From contig NZ_CP122961.1 in the NCBI RefSeq assembly GCF_029854215.1, positions 1,736,001 to 1,800,000 on the forward strand: a DNA stretch of 64,000 bases. Reading direction: 5' to 3'. The notes below the pieces were generated by a model. That model saw only the letters and a list, made by a program, of their open reading frames with translations. It made no database searches and was not told the origin of the DNA. Positions 53,389 through 61,229 of the stretch are shown in pieces. This stretch comes from Halomonas alkaliantarctica (GTDB lineage Bacteria; Pseudomonadota; Gammaproteobacteria; Pseudomonadales; Halomonadaceae). Every line of letters starts with the position of its first letter. Position 1 is the first letter of the stretch. Both the position numbers and the translations under genes were made by a program.

Positions 53389-54737
53389 GGGGTTGGCACT
53401 AGTTCTTTATCTCGGCTAATCCAGACCGCTAAAACAATCGCTGGCACACCCAGCAATGTGGCGATAACGAAAAAGCTCGGGTAGCCCTGCGCGGTAACTA
53501 CCAGCCCGCCAAACCCGCTTAAAAATTTTCCCGGCAACGTCATTAATGATGAAAACAGCGCGTACTGCGTGGCCGTGTAGGCGCGTGATGTTAGGCTGGA
53601 GAGAAAGGCGATAAACACCGCGCTGGCTAAGCCGTTGGCGAGATTATCGCCGATGATCGTGATCACCAGCATGGGCAGCTGATTACCCACCACGGCAAGC
53701 ACTGCAAACAGCAGGTTAGTCACCATCACCAACCCCGCGCCGAAAATCAGCAGTGGGCCGATGCCGTAGCGTGCTACGCATAGCCCGCCTAACATCCCAC
53801 CCGTAATGCTCATCGCAATGCCAAATATATTGGTCACGTTAGCAATCTCTGCGAGCGAAAAGCCCAGGTCGATATACAGCGGATTGGCCATGGAGGCCAT
53901 GGCTAAATCGCTGATTCTAAATACGGCAATAAACATCAAAATCCACAGCGCCTTCACCCCATAGCGTCTAAAGAAATCGGTAAAAGGGCAGACGAGCGCA
54001 CCAATGCTCCAGGCTCCCAGGCGGCGTAATAGTTTGGGTTTGCCCCGGCTGGCACGAATAAACGCCCGCACCTTAGGTTCGTGGATAAGTTGAATAGAGA
54101 GCGAGGCGCGCTTTGGCTCGGGGCGTAGCAGCACGGTAAGTACGCCAATGCCCATTAGTGCCGCCATGCTCATATACGCCACATCCCAAGAGGCAGACGC
54201 TGCGATATACAGCGCGCCGGCACCGGCGGCAAGTAAGCCACCGCGATAGCCAATAATATAGGTGGAGGCCATGGCGGCCTGAACATCGTCATCGGCGGAC
54301 TCAATACGGTAGGCGTCGATAGCAATATCCTGCGTCGCGGAGCCAAACGCCACTAGCAGTGCAAAGAGAGCCACCCAGCCGAGGTTACCCACTGGGCTCA
54401 AGCCAGCAAGCCCCACCAGCCCCGCGGCAATCATGCTTTGGGCTAGTAGCATCCAGCCGCGGCGCTGACCAAAGGTGCGGGTCAACAGCGGTAGTGCCAA
54501 CCGGTCCACCACCGGTGCCCAGAAAAACTTGATCGAGTAGAGCATGCCGATCCAGGCAAAAAAGCCAATCGCCGCGACCTCAACACCATCGCTGCGCAGC
54601 CAGGCCGAAAGCGTTGAGAATACCAGCAGAAATGGTAAGCCTGCGGAAAACCCCAAAAACAGCATGGTAATAACGGGCGCACGACAATAAACAGCCAGCG
54701 CAGCAAGCCAACTGCGCTGGGGGGTGGGGCTTAACAT
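53376..54737 (-). CDS. ampG: AmpG-family muropeptide permease
   Basis: 453-residue MFS-type protein with about 12-14 helices. AmpG features are the first helix region LFLGFSAGLPFLLVFSTLSAWLR, the loop FFAWIGMLYSIKFFWAPVVDRL, and SATQDIAIDAYRIE. AmpG imports anhydromuropeptides from the periplasm for cell-wall recycling, and signals AmpC induction in many species. AGGAG precedes the ATG. The divergent neighbour is an FKBP isomerase. Confidence 0.9.
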   Translation of the reverse strand: MLSPTPQRSWLAALAVYCRAPVITMLFLGFSAGLPFLLVFSTLSAWLRSDGVEVAAIGFFAWIGMLYSIKFFWAPVVDRLALPLLTRTFGQRRGWMLLAQSMIAAGLVGLAGLSPVGNLGWVALFALLVAFGSATQDIAIDAYRIESADDDVQAAMASTYIIGYRGGLLAAGAGALYIAASASWDVAYMSMAALMGIGVLTVLLRPEPKRASLSIQLIHEPKVRAFIRASRGKPKLLRRLGAWSIGALVCPFTDFFRRYGVKALWILMFIAVFRISDLAMASMANPLYIDLGFSLAEIANVTNIFGIAMSITGGMLGGLCVARYGIGPLLIFGAGLVMVTNLLFAVLAVVGNQLPMLVITIIGDNLANGLASAVFIAFLSSLTSRAYTATQYALFSSLMTLPGKFLSGFGGLVVTAQGYPSFFVIATLLGVPAIVLAVWISRDKELVPTPKPA

Positions 54738-54851
54738 TAAACGCTACTCCTAGTGGAAAGACGCTGGCAACGGCCAAGTGATAAACTGAAGCAGTGTTCT
54801 ATCACAAAAGTACTATCACAAAACCGACAGCTTACCGGAGAGGAGTTTTCC

Positions 54852-55370
54852 ATGTCGATTACGGCGCATCAGGTCGTTACCTTGCACTATGTTCTTAGCG
54901 ATGTGCTCAACGATGGCAGCAAGCAGGTATTGGACGACTCCCAGGCGCGCAATAAGCCGCTCGAGTACTTGCATGGCCACGACAATATCGTGCCAGGGTT
55001 GGAGAGTGCATTAGCGGGTCAAACGGCTGGGGCCGAGCTGAGCGTTCAACTCATGCCCGCCGATGCCTACGGTGTACGCAATGAAGCCCTGGTTCAAGAA
55101 GTCAGCCGCGGCTCGTTTGGTAACGCCGAGTTGGAACCGGGCAGCCGCTTTCAAACCGAAGGTGAAGCCGGGCCGCAAATCGTCACGGTTCTGGAAGTCG
55201 ATGGCGACCGTGTTACCGTCGATACCAACCACCCCCTGGCGGGGCGCACGCTTAACTATAAAGTGACCATTTTAGACGTGCGCGAAGCTACCCGTGCAGA
55301 ATTAGCCAAAGGCCACCCGCTGCCACCGGGCACCGAACACAGCAAAGTCGAAGACCGCAAGGTGCTGTAG
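54852..55370 (+). CDS. FKBP-type peptidyl-prolyl isomerase (SlyD-like)
   Basis: 172 residues from ATG 54852 behind a GGAGAGGAG box. VVTLHYVLSDVLNDGSKQV, then PLEYLHGHDNIVPGLESALAGQTAGAEL is the FKBP core, followed by the IF domain region and NHPLAGRTLNYKVTILDVREA. The short C-terminus lacks the His-rich nickel tail of E. coli SlyD. Probable cytosolic chaperone/isomerase. Confidence 0.9.
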   Translation: MSITAHQVVTLHYVLSDVLNDGSKQVLDDSQARNKPLEYLHGHDNIVPGLESALAGQTAGAELSVQLMPADAYGVRNEALVQEVSRGSFGNAELEPGSRFQTEGEAGPQIVTVLEVDGDRVTVDTNHPLAGRTLNYKVTILDVREATRAELAKGHPLPPGTEHSKVEDRKVL

Positions 55371-55389
55371 CGTTAATAGCATTCAAAAA

Positions 55390-55403
55390 TTGATCGGTAT
55401 CAA
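55390..55403. promoter_or_regulatory. Anr/FNR box (distal)
   Basis: TTGAT-CGGT-ATCAA is a perfect match to the FNR/Anr consensus TTGAT-N4-ATCAA. It lies 123 bases upstream of a 40-codon membrane-protein gene and 20 bases after the FKBP stop. Confidence 0.8.
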
Positions 55404-55439
55404 TTTCCTCTTCAACCACTTTCCCCCGCCTGCCGTAAC

Positions 55440-55453
55440 TTGACCCAGGTCAG
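55440..55453. promoter_or_regulatory. Second FNR-like box (proximal)
   Basis: TTGAC-CCAG-GTCAG resembles an FNR/Anr site with changes in both halves. Its centre is about 41 bases upstream of the position expected for a start site from the -10-like TAGTAT at 55476, the usual activating position. Confidence 0.55.
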
Positions 55454-55512
55454 CATTCTTCCGCCGTTGAGTAGCTAGTATGGGCGCATACACCACGGCG
55501 GGAGGATTCAGC

Positions 55513-55635
55513 ATGTATTGGGATGACACAATTATCTTCGGCTTAGCCACCGTCGCGTTAGTAATCGCATTTATGGTGGGTTGGGTGGGCTTCGTGATTC
55601 GCGATCATCTTCGTAAAGATAAGCGCAAGAAGTAG
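55513..55635 (+). CDS. 40-residue single-span membrane protein, CcoM-like
   Basis: A short gene with a strong GGGAGG ribosome site 8 bases from its ATG. The product begins MYWDDTIIFGLATVALVIAF, continues as one membrane helix, and ends in a basic tail (DHLRKDKRKK). Length, charge layout and the opening acidic pair followed by a helix resemble CcoM, the small cbb3-oxidase assembly/stability subunit of Pseudomonas. The perfect Anr box upstream fits a microaerobic respiration role. No oxidase genes are in the window, so the identity is a proposal. A strong terminator follows. Confidence 0.7.
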   Translation: MYWDDTIIFGLATVALVIAFMVGWVGFVIRDHLRKDKRKK

Positions 55636-55712
55636 CTTTCCCAGTTCATGTAAACCTTGTCAGGGGAGGGGGTTTGCTAGCTTAGTTTTACTAGCTTAGT
55701 AAGCCTCCTGTT

Positions 55713-55741
55713 GCCAGCCCATTTTGGGCTGGCTTTTTTTT
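55713..55741 (+). terminator. Rho-independent terminator after the small membrane protein
   Basis: GCCAGCCC-ATTTT-GGGCTGGC followed by eight T. Textbook intrinsic terminator, 78 bases after the stop. Confidence 0.95.
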
Positions 55742-55981
55742 GAAATCTAATAAGCGAGTGAGTTGAAAGTACATAGGTTGTGTTGAGGAGCAAGGCAAGG
55801 CTGCCCTGGTAACGTCCGCTGGATGAATGAACAGACCAGGAAGCTATGCCATCAACACAGTGGCCTTACACCGCCGCCCATGGGCGCGACATGGCGATCG
55901 AGACGTTGAAAACTTGCGCGAGTTCAACGTCTGGATCTGGATGATTCGTAGCATAGAGGCGAAGTGGTGATGGCTGACAGG
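55742..55981. other. Intergenic stretch with an inverted repeat
   Basis: Contains AGACGTTGAA (55901) and TTCAACGTCT (55923) around a 12-base loop, 50 bases downstream of the globin gene on its strand. May be the operon end. Nothing else recognised. Confidence 0.4.
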
Positions 55982-56455
55982 TTACTGAAGACGCATAACG
56001 TCTTCGTACATAGGGGCGAGTCGGCCCAATAGCTCATTCCGCGCGCCAAGGGCAATACCTTCCTCCTGCATAGCAGCGTCGAGATGTTCCACTAAGCGAT
56101 TAAAATGCACATCCGTCAGGCCCATATGTTGATGAGCACGATCCATCGGCGGGCCTTCATAGCGGCAGGGGCCGTTGCTCACATCACACAGCTGGCTGGC
56201 TAGCGACGCGGCAAATAAATCGATGTTTGTATTAGTAAAAAACACCACTACCTCGGGGTCATCCGCAATCCGGTATAAGAGATTCTCGACCACGGTATCG
56301 ATAGTGTTCTGACCGCCAAGCCGTTCGTAAAGCGTTGTATTTGTTGATTGAGTTACTGATTGATAAGCGCAGCCTGTGAGCGAAAATGCCACCGCTATAA
56401 AGGTAAACGCTATTAAAGAACGGCGTGTACGATCGTGTTTGCGTGAAAAGCTCAT
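55982..56455 (-). CDS. Group I truncated hemoglobin with lipoprotein signal
   Basis: 157 residues from ATG 56455, 10 bases after the DUF3034 stop; a longer frame overlaps that gene and is rejected. A lipobox (IAVAFSLTGCAYQ) makes the mature protein a lipoprotein, unusual because most truncated globins are cytosolic. The globin part starts TTLYERLGGQNTIDTVVENLLYRI; FFTNTNIDLFAASLASQLCDV and AHQHMGLTDVHFNRLVEHL supply the CD/E and F helices, with the proximal heme histidine in the latter. It may bind oxygen or nitric oxide in the periplasm. Last gene of the c-di-GMP-linked operon. Confidence 0.88.
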   Translation of the reverse strand: MSFSRKHDRTRRSLIAFTFIAVAFSLTGCAYQSVTQSTNTTLYERLGGQNTIDTVVENLLYRIADDPEVVVFFTNTNIDLFAASLASQLCDVSNGPCRYEGPPMDRAHQHMGLTDVHFNRLVEHLDAAMQEEGIALGARNELLGRLAPMYEDVMRLQ

Positions 56456-56465
56456 GGCGCCCCGC

Positions 56466-57344
56466 TTAAAAAGCTGCTTGAAGTGAAAGATAGCCGCCGC
56501 GTTGAGAGGGTAGACCGGCAATATCGCCCAAGTCTAACCAAGCGCCTGTGAGTGATAAGTGCTTATTAAAGAAGTAGGCAGTGTAGAAGCTTTGCCAATC
56601 ATCCTCTTCAGATACGCTTAGGTTATCGGGTTTCTGACGATACTCGGCGCCGACAATCCATTGCGGGGTAATAAAAACGCCCACGCCGCCCTCGGCTACC
56701 CACGAACGGCTATCCTTATCGCCGCCAAAACCGAGTAGGCCGCCCTGGTTGGCGTCTGTATTGCGCAGGGTGGCGTTGAGCAGCACATTGCGCCCAGCAA
56801 AAGCACTAAACAGCAGTTTGCTGGCGCTTAGGTACACATCGGTGCCGCTTGTTTCATTGGCGCCGAGGGCAGTGGGAATGGTGCCATCAACCAGCCGTTT
56901 ATGTTGTATTCCAACACTCCAAATGCCCCACGGGTGATAGAGCACATCGCCGAGTAAGCGCACCTTGGCGCCGTAAATATCCTGTCCTAGCTCGCCACCC
57001 AGAGTATCCAAATCAAGCGTTTGACGTGCCACAGAGACTTCAACACGATCATAAATATTCAGGCTGGCGCCGGTCACCGTTAGTCGATAATCGTCCACCC
57101 ATGCACGGGTAGCGGCGGCCGTGATGCCAATTTCCTGTTCGCTAGCGGTGCTTGAAAGCACAGCCCAAGGCGATAAACCGCCTCCCGCGGCCCCTTCAAT
57201 GGCACTCACGCCACCGGTTCCTAGAATACGGCTACCGGCAAAAGAGGGCGCGGCCGAAAACGCTAAACAGAGCGCTAGACTGGTGAAAAGGGCGTGCCGA
57301 AAGAGCCTGCTGGGCGGTGCAAAGAGGAATTGCAATAACATCAT
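56466..57344 (-). CDS. DUF3034-family outer-membrane-type protein
   Basis: 292 residues with an N-terminal signal peptide (SLALCLAFSAAPSFAGSRIL). The mature part opens GTGGVSAIEGAAGGGLSPWAVL and is made of alternating strands ending in aromatic residues (YLSLQAAF at the C-terminus), the composition of a beta-barrel porin-like protein. DUF3034 proteins are found beside EAL proteins and truncated globins; function unknown. Its ATG overlaps the EAL gene's TGA by four bases. Confidence 0.85.
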   Translation of the reverse strand: MMLLQFLFAPPSRLFRHALFTSLALCLAFSAAPSFAGSRILGTGGVSAIEGAAGGGLSPWAVLSSTASEQEIGITAAATRAWVDDYRLTVTGASLNIYDRVEVSVARQTLDLDTLGGELGQDIYGAKVRLLGDVLYHPWGIWSVGIQHKRLVDGTIPTALGANETSGTDVYLSASKLLFSAFAGRNVLLNATLRNTDANQGGLLGFGGDKDSRSWVAEGGVGVFITPQWIVGAEYRQKPDNLSVSEEDDWQSFYTAYFFNKHLSLTGAWLDLGDIAGLPSQRGGYLSLQAAF

Positions 57345-59710
57345 GGCTTTCTCTGGAGAGTCTTTAGCAGGGAAGACATTGGGTGTGGCAATGACAGCGA
57401 CGTAAAACTATCCAACCAAGCGGGGAGCTCGTCAGCAGGCATCGGTTTAGCAATCCAATACCCCTGTAAATAGTCGCAGCCGAGCTTGCTCAGCAGTTCG
57501 GCGCTGGCGCGATTCTCAACTCCCTCGGCCACTAAGCGCAGGCCCAGACTATGGCCCATTTCGATGGTCGAGCTGACAATGGTTAAGTCATCTTTTTGGG
57601 AATCAATTGCCAACACAAAAGACTTATCGATCTTTAGCTCATCCACGGGTAGGCGTTTGATTTGCGCCAGGGAGGAGTAGCCGGTGCCGTAATCGTCAAT
57701 TGCGATACGCAGCCCCAATTGGTTGATTTCCGTTAGGGTGGCCATAGCGGCATCAACGTCCTGCATAACGGCACTTTCAGTGACTTCGATACTCAGCCGG
57801 CCAGGGGCAAGGCGATAGCGTTCAAGTAAACTAGCCAAATAAGTCGCTAATTGGCGATCCATCACATCACTGGAGGAGAGATTGACGGCCACCGATAGGT
57901 GGTAACCCCGCTGCTGCCAGGCATGCAGTTGAGCGCAGACATTGGCCAACATCCAGTGGCTAAGCATGCCGATACTTCCCGAGCGCTCGGCCAGGCTAAT
58001 AAATTCATCGGGTGGTACAAAGCCCAGCGAGGGGTGACGCCAGCGCATTAACGCTTCGCACTGATCGACACGGCCGTTACGTGTGTCTACTTTGGGCTGG
58101 TAGGCCATCCACAGCTCACCGTTGCCTACCGCGTCCTGTAGATCGCGAATCAATGTGAGCTGGCGCAGATGGTGCTCATCCTGGCCCTCCAGGTAGCGTT
58201 GGTGTAGGTGTCGGTGGCGGCGCGCCATGTCCAGTGCTATATCTGATCGCCGCAGCAGCAGTTGCGGGCTGTCGCCATGGTCGGGGTAGTTGGTTTCACC
58301 GGCTGAAAGTGAGGGGGTGATGGGAGATTTATCAAGATCGATCGGGTGGTGCAGCGTCGTGAACAGACGGGTTCGCCAGGCAAAGTCGCTTCTTGACTGC
58401 TTGACCAGAAGTAGCAGCTCGTCACTATCAAGACGGTAGGCAGTGCTCCCAGTGTCATCAAAATGCTGCAAACGCTTGGCCAGTGTGACCAGTACATGAT
58501 CCCCCAGCGCGTAGCCGAAGGTGTCGTTAATGTCGCGAAAGTTATTAATCGCAAGCCGCAGCAGGGTAAATGGCTCGCCGCGTTGAATCAAAAGGCTAAT
58601 ATCTTCCTGGGCACTGATGCGATTGGGTAGGTCGGTGAGTAAATCGTGACGGGACTGATGATGAAGTGTGGCCTCGCGCTGAGCGATGCCCTCCTGCATG
58701 GCGAGTAGTGTCGACGCCAAAAGGCCGGTTTCGCTGCGCTCGCTACCCATCGGTAATTCTGTAAAACGCTCGCCGCGCCCAATGCGCTGCGCCGCCTGCG
58801 ATAGCTCCATTAACGGTTTGCTCATGCTCCGTGCACTCCACATGGCGATGAGCACGGTAAATAGCAGAATCAGGGCAATGATTCCCAGCAGTTGCCACTG
58901 CAGTGAGCGGTAAGCGCCGAGTAGCTCGTTGCGGGATATTTGGAGTAGTGCATAGGTGTGATTACTATCGCCGGAATTGAGTTGGCTTGCATAGGAGAGA
59001 TACTCCGCATCCGGTGTCATCTGGCTGTGTAAGGAGTATTCGCCATTGATTAACTCATTACCTCGCCCGCTCATTAACTCTTGAGCTAACTGCTCATCAT
59101 GAGTGCTTTCAAGGTAGCTGATCTCACTGCTATCAAGAAAGTTAACAATGCTAATATCCAGCCCCGTTAATGCGTTAACCTCCTGCGTCACCGACTCATT
59201 AATTAAAAAGCCCATGCCGACCCAGCCGATTAGATTGGGGGCACGAACGGGCAGCAGCGCAAACACATAAGGCTGACCGTCGGCGATGACGACGCTAACC
59301 GCTTCGCCCTCTTGGCGAGCCCGGTCGAATAGCTGCGGGAAAGGCATCGGGCTATTTTGCGCGTGATGGCTGCTGGCTAAAATATGGCCATCTAGGTCGC
59401 TAAGTAACACGATGTCTGCCTTGGCTCGATCACCATGGTTGGCCAGGACAGAGTAGAGCGTCTCGGTGTCCTGGGTGGAAACGGCGCTTTTAAAACCGAA
59501 GTCGTGAGCGAGGATAGCGACATTATTGGCTAACTGCTCACCGCGCGCCTCCAGCAGTTGTTCCAATACCTTGGCGCCCACTTCTAAACGTTGGGAGCCT
59601 TTTGCAATGACGTCGTTTTGGGTCGCGCGAAGAAACGCTACCCCGGTGGCGAGTTGCGAGACAATCACCACTGTCAGTAGTACGAGCATCAGGCGCGTTC
59701 TAAAGCGCAT
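57341..59710 (-). CDS. Membrane GGDEF/EAL receptor, probable c-di-GMP phosphodiesterase
   Basis: 789 residues. A first membrane helix (MLVLLTVVIVSQLATGVAFL), a ~250-residue periplasmic sensor with Cache-like features (DIVLLSDLDGHILASSHHA, AGWVGMGFLI-like NLIGWVGMGFLINES), a second helix around 275-295, then HAMP. The GGDEF domain is degenerate (YRLDSDELLLLV), whereas the EAL domain is intact (QCEALMRWRHP, VTESAVMQD, IDDYGTGYSSLAQIKRL, LVAEGVEN). It should therefore hydrolyse c-di-GMP. It is coupled to DUF3034 by a four-base overlap and follows the cupredoxin-like gene by 47 bases. Confidence 0.92.
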   Translation of the reverse strand: MRFRTRLMLVLLTVVIVSQLATGVAFLRATQNDVIAKGSQRLEVGAKVLEQLLEARGEQLANNVAILAHDFGFKSAVSTQDTETLYSVLANHGDRAKADIVLLSDLDGHILASSHHAQNSPMPFPQLFDRARQEGEAVSVVIADGQPYVFALLPVRAPNLIGWVGMGFLINESVTQEVNALTGLDISIVNFLDSSEISYLESTHDEQLAQELMSGRGNELINGEYSLHSQMTPDAEYLSYASQLNSGDSNHTYALLQISRNELLGAYRSLQWQLLGIIALILLFTVLIAMWSARSMSKPLMELSQAAQRIGRGERFTELPMGSERSETGLLASTLLAMQEGIAQREATLHHQSRHDLLTDLPNRISAQEDISLLIQRGEPFTLLRLAINNFRDINDTFGYALGDHVLVTLAKRLQHFDDTGSTAYRLDSDELLLLVKQSRSDFAWRTRLFTTLHHPIDLDKSPITPSLSAGETNYPDHGDSPQLLLRRSDIALDMARRHRHLHQRYLEGQDEHHLRQLTLIRDLQDAVGNGELWMAYQPKVDTRNGRVDQCEALMRWRHPSLGFVPPDEFISLAERSGSIGMLSHWMLANVCAQLHAWQQRGYHLSVAVNLSSSDVMDRQLATYLASLLERYRLAPGRLSIEVTESAVMQDVDAAMATLTEINQLGLRIAIDDYGTGYSSLAQIKRLPVDELKIDKSFVLAIDSQKDDLTIVSSTIEMGHSLGLRLVAEGVENRASAELLSKLGCDYLQGYWIAKPMPADELPAWLDSFTSLSLPHPMSSLLKTLQRKP

Positions 59711-59757
59711 AGCAACCTCACTAAGTGGCGGAACGCCATCTCCTGATTGTTAGGCAC

Positions 59758-60447
59758 TTAAGTGGCATCTTTAAAGCGTTGCTGCAGAGGTGTAAGGGTT
59801 GGCGCTGGCGGTGGCAGGGCGTTGAGTTCCAAGTTGACGTTCAGTTGGTCAGTATCGGTAATCATGCCTTCCCACCAGACTTGCTGGCTATTATCCAGAA
59901 GCGGGTGCCAAACGCGCACTCGGTGCTGACCAGCCGGTAGCGTCGGCAGGTTAAGCATGCCATCGACACCCGTTGTTGCTGCGAAAGGGGCGTCGCTGAC
60001 GACAATAAATGCCTGCATATGGTCGTGAATATTACACCCTAAAACGACAATGCCGGGTTGGTCGAATTGAACCGGTGGGGGCGTTTCTTGTCGGTAGAGA
60101 TTTAAATCAAAGGTTTTGGCCGGTGAAAAAGAGTAGACGTGATGACGGGTTGTATCTTGGTTGGGAAATGCCACGTAGCTGTGGGTAGGGACGGTTAGTA
60201 CCTTGGGGTGAAAGGCGGCCTCACGCTGATAGATGTTCTCTTTTTGAGGCGGACTGCTCACCGCCGAATCGTAGTAAACCTCAACGACTGCATCCTCAAG
60301 CGGTTGGCCATCAGCACTGCGGATGCTTATCTGTGCGGCGTTAGCAGTGGAGCCAAGTAGGGTTATTATCGCCAGTACCAATAGCGGGGCTGCGTATGCA
60401 CTGATAAAACCCATAAAAGGACGCTGTTGTCGTATTGGTTGTGGCAT
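59758..60447 (-). CDS. Cupredoxin-like periplasmic protein (methylamine-utilisation MauL type)
   Basis: 229 residues with a signal peptide (VLAIITLLGSTANAAQ). Segments TVPTHSYVAFPNQDTTRHHVYSF and PGIVVLGCNIHDHMQAFIVV resemble the copper-ligand regions of cupredoxins (His plus Cys-x-x-His). Such proteins are annotated as methylamine utilisation proteins, though no methylamine dehydrogenase genes are here. First gene of the operon with the EAL receptor; it may deliver or sense copper or a ligand for that receptor. The start has a weak ribosome site. Confidence 0.82.
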   Translation of the reverse strand: MPQPIRQQRPFMGFISAYAAPLLVLAIITLLGSTANAAQISIRSADGQPLEDAVVEVYYDSAVSSPPQKENIYQREAAFHPKVLTVPTHSYVAFPNQDTTRHHVYSFSPAKTFDLNLYRQETPPPVQFDQPGIVVLGCNIHDHMQAFIVVSDAPFAATTGVDGMLNLPTLPAGQHRVRVWHPLLDNSQQVWWEGMITDTDQLNVNLELNALPPPAPTLTPLQQRFKDAT

Positions 60448-60635
60448 CGAGTTCGGTATCCCGCATTAAGCTGACAAATTGTTAAGTTTAATAGTGGATG
60501 GATTGTGCAAGAAAGTCATGCGTTTGGCTTAACGGTAAGCCAACACTTTTACTTTCTCCTCAACCCTTAGCCAAGCACTGGCGCTGGCGACCAGGTTAGC
60601 TTGTACCGATGAGATGAGGTGAGAGGGTGCGTTGT

Positions 60636-61229
60636 TTAACGCAATGTTGGTTGGCGCCAAGTATTCCGCCAGGCGTGCATGACCCGCTCCGGGTACCAGG
60701 TTTCGCCCAAGCTGCCGTTATAGCGCGCTAGCGCGCGGGTAAAGTCGCCATTCTCGATAGCGAGGTAGTGCGCCAAAATGGTACAGCCATAGCGCAGGTT
60801 GCGCGGCGGGTAGGTTAAGTCGTCAATCGGTAGCCCAAGTTCGCTGACCCAAAAAGGCATGATTTGCATCAGGCCGACGGCGCCTGCCGAGGAGATAGCA
60901 TCCGCTTTGAAGGCACTTTCCACCTGAATCAGTGCTAACACCAAGTCAGGCGGCAAACCTGCCAGTCTGGCTTCTTGGTAGATACGTGTTAGCAGTGTCT
61001 GGCGCTGAGCCGCATCATCGATAAAGCGCGCTAGCGGCGTGTTCATGCGTTCACGCCACTGACGCGCTACCCACAGCTGTTGAGCCGTCTGATGCTGCTG
61101 ATTGGCAGAATCAAGCGTAGGCCGCAGCGTTTGAGGTAGCGTCTGAGCCGCAGCTGGGCTGGTCATTACTAGCCCAGCGCCGCTCAGCAATAGTCCGCTA
61201 AGCGTTACGGCCTTAGCTAGCTTTCTCAC
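60636..61229 (-). CDS. Lytic transglycosylase (SLT domain)
   Basis: 197 residues if started at GTG 61229, which gives a proper signal peptide ([20 protein letters not shown] ... SPAAAQT); an ATG at 61325 would lie inside proS and adds a non-homologous leader. The catalytic Glu is in [29 protein letters not shown], and [13 protein letters not shown] and [10 protein letters not shown] are the other SLT motifs. It cleaves peptidoglycan to anhydromuropeptides, the substrate of AmpG. The start overlaps the last 17 bases of proS, suggesting coupled translation. Confidence 0.9.
   Translation of the reverse strand: MRKLAKAVTLSGLLLSGAGLVMTSPAAAQTLPQTLRPTLDSANQQHQTAQQLWVARQWRERMNTPLARFIDDAAQRQTLLTRIYQEARLAGLPPDLVLALIQVESAFKADAISSAGAVGLMQIMPFWVSELGLPIDDLTYPPRNLRYGCTILAHYLAIENGDFTRALARYNGSLGETWYPERVMHAWRNTWRQPTLR

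Noticed and set aside
59758..60447. Genuine methylamine utilisation locus
   Set aside because: Only a MauL-type protein is present; no mau structural genes or TTQ maturation genes lie nearby, so the family name says little about function.
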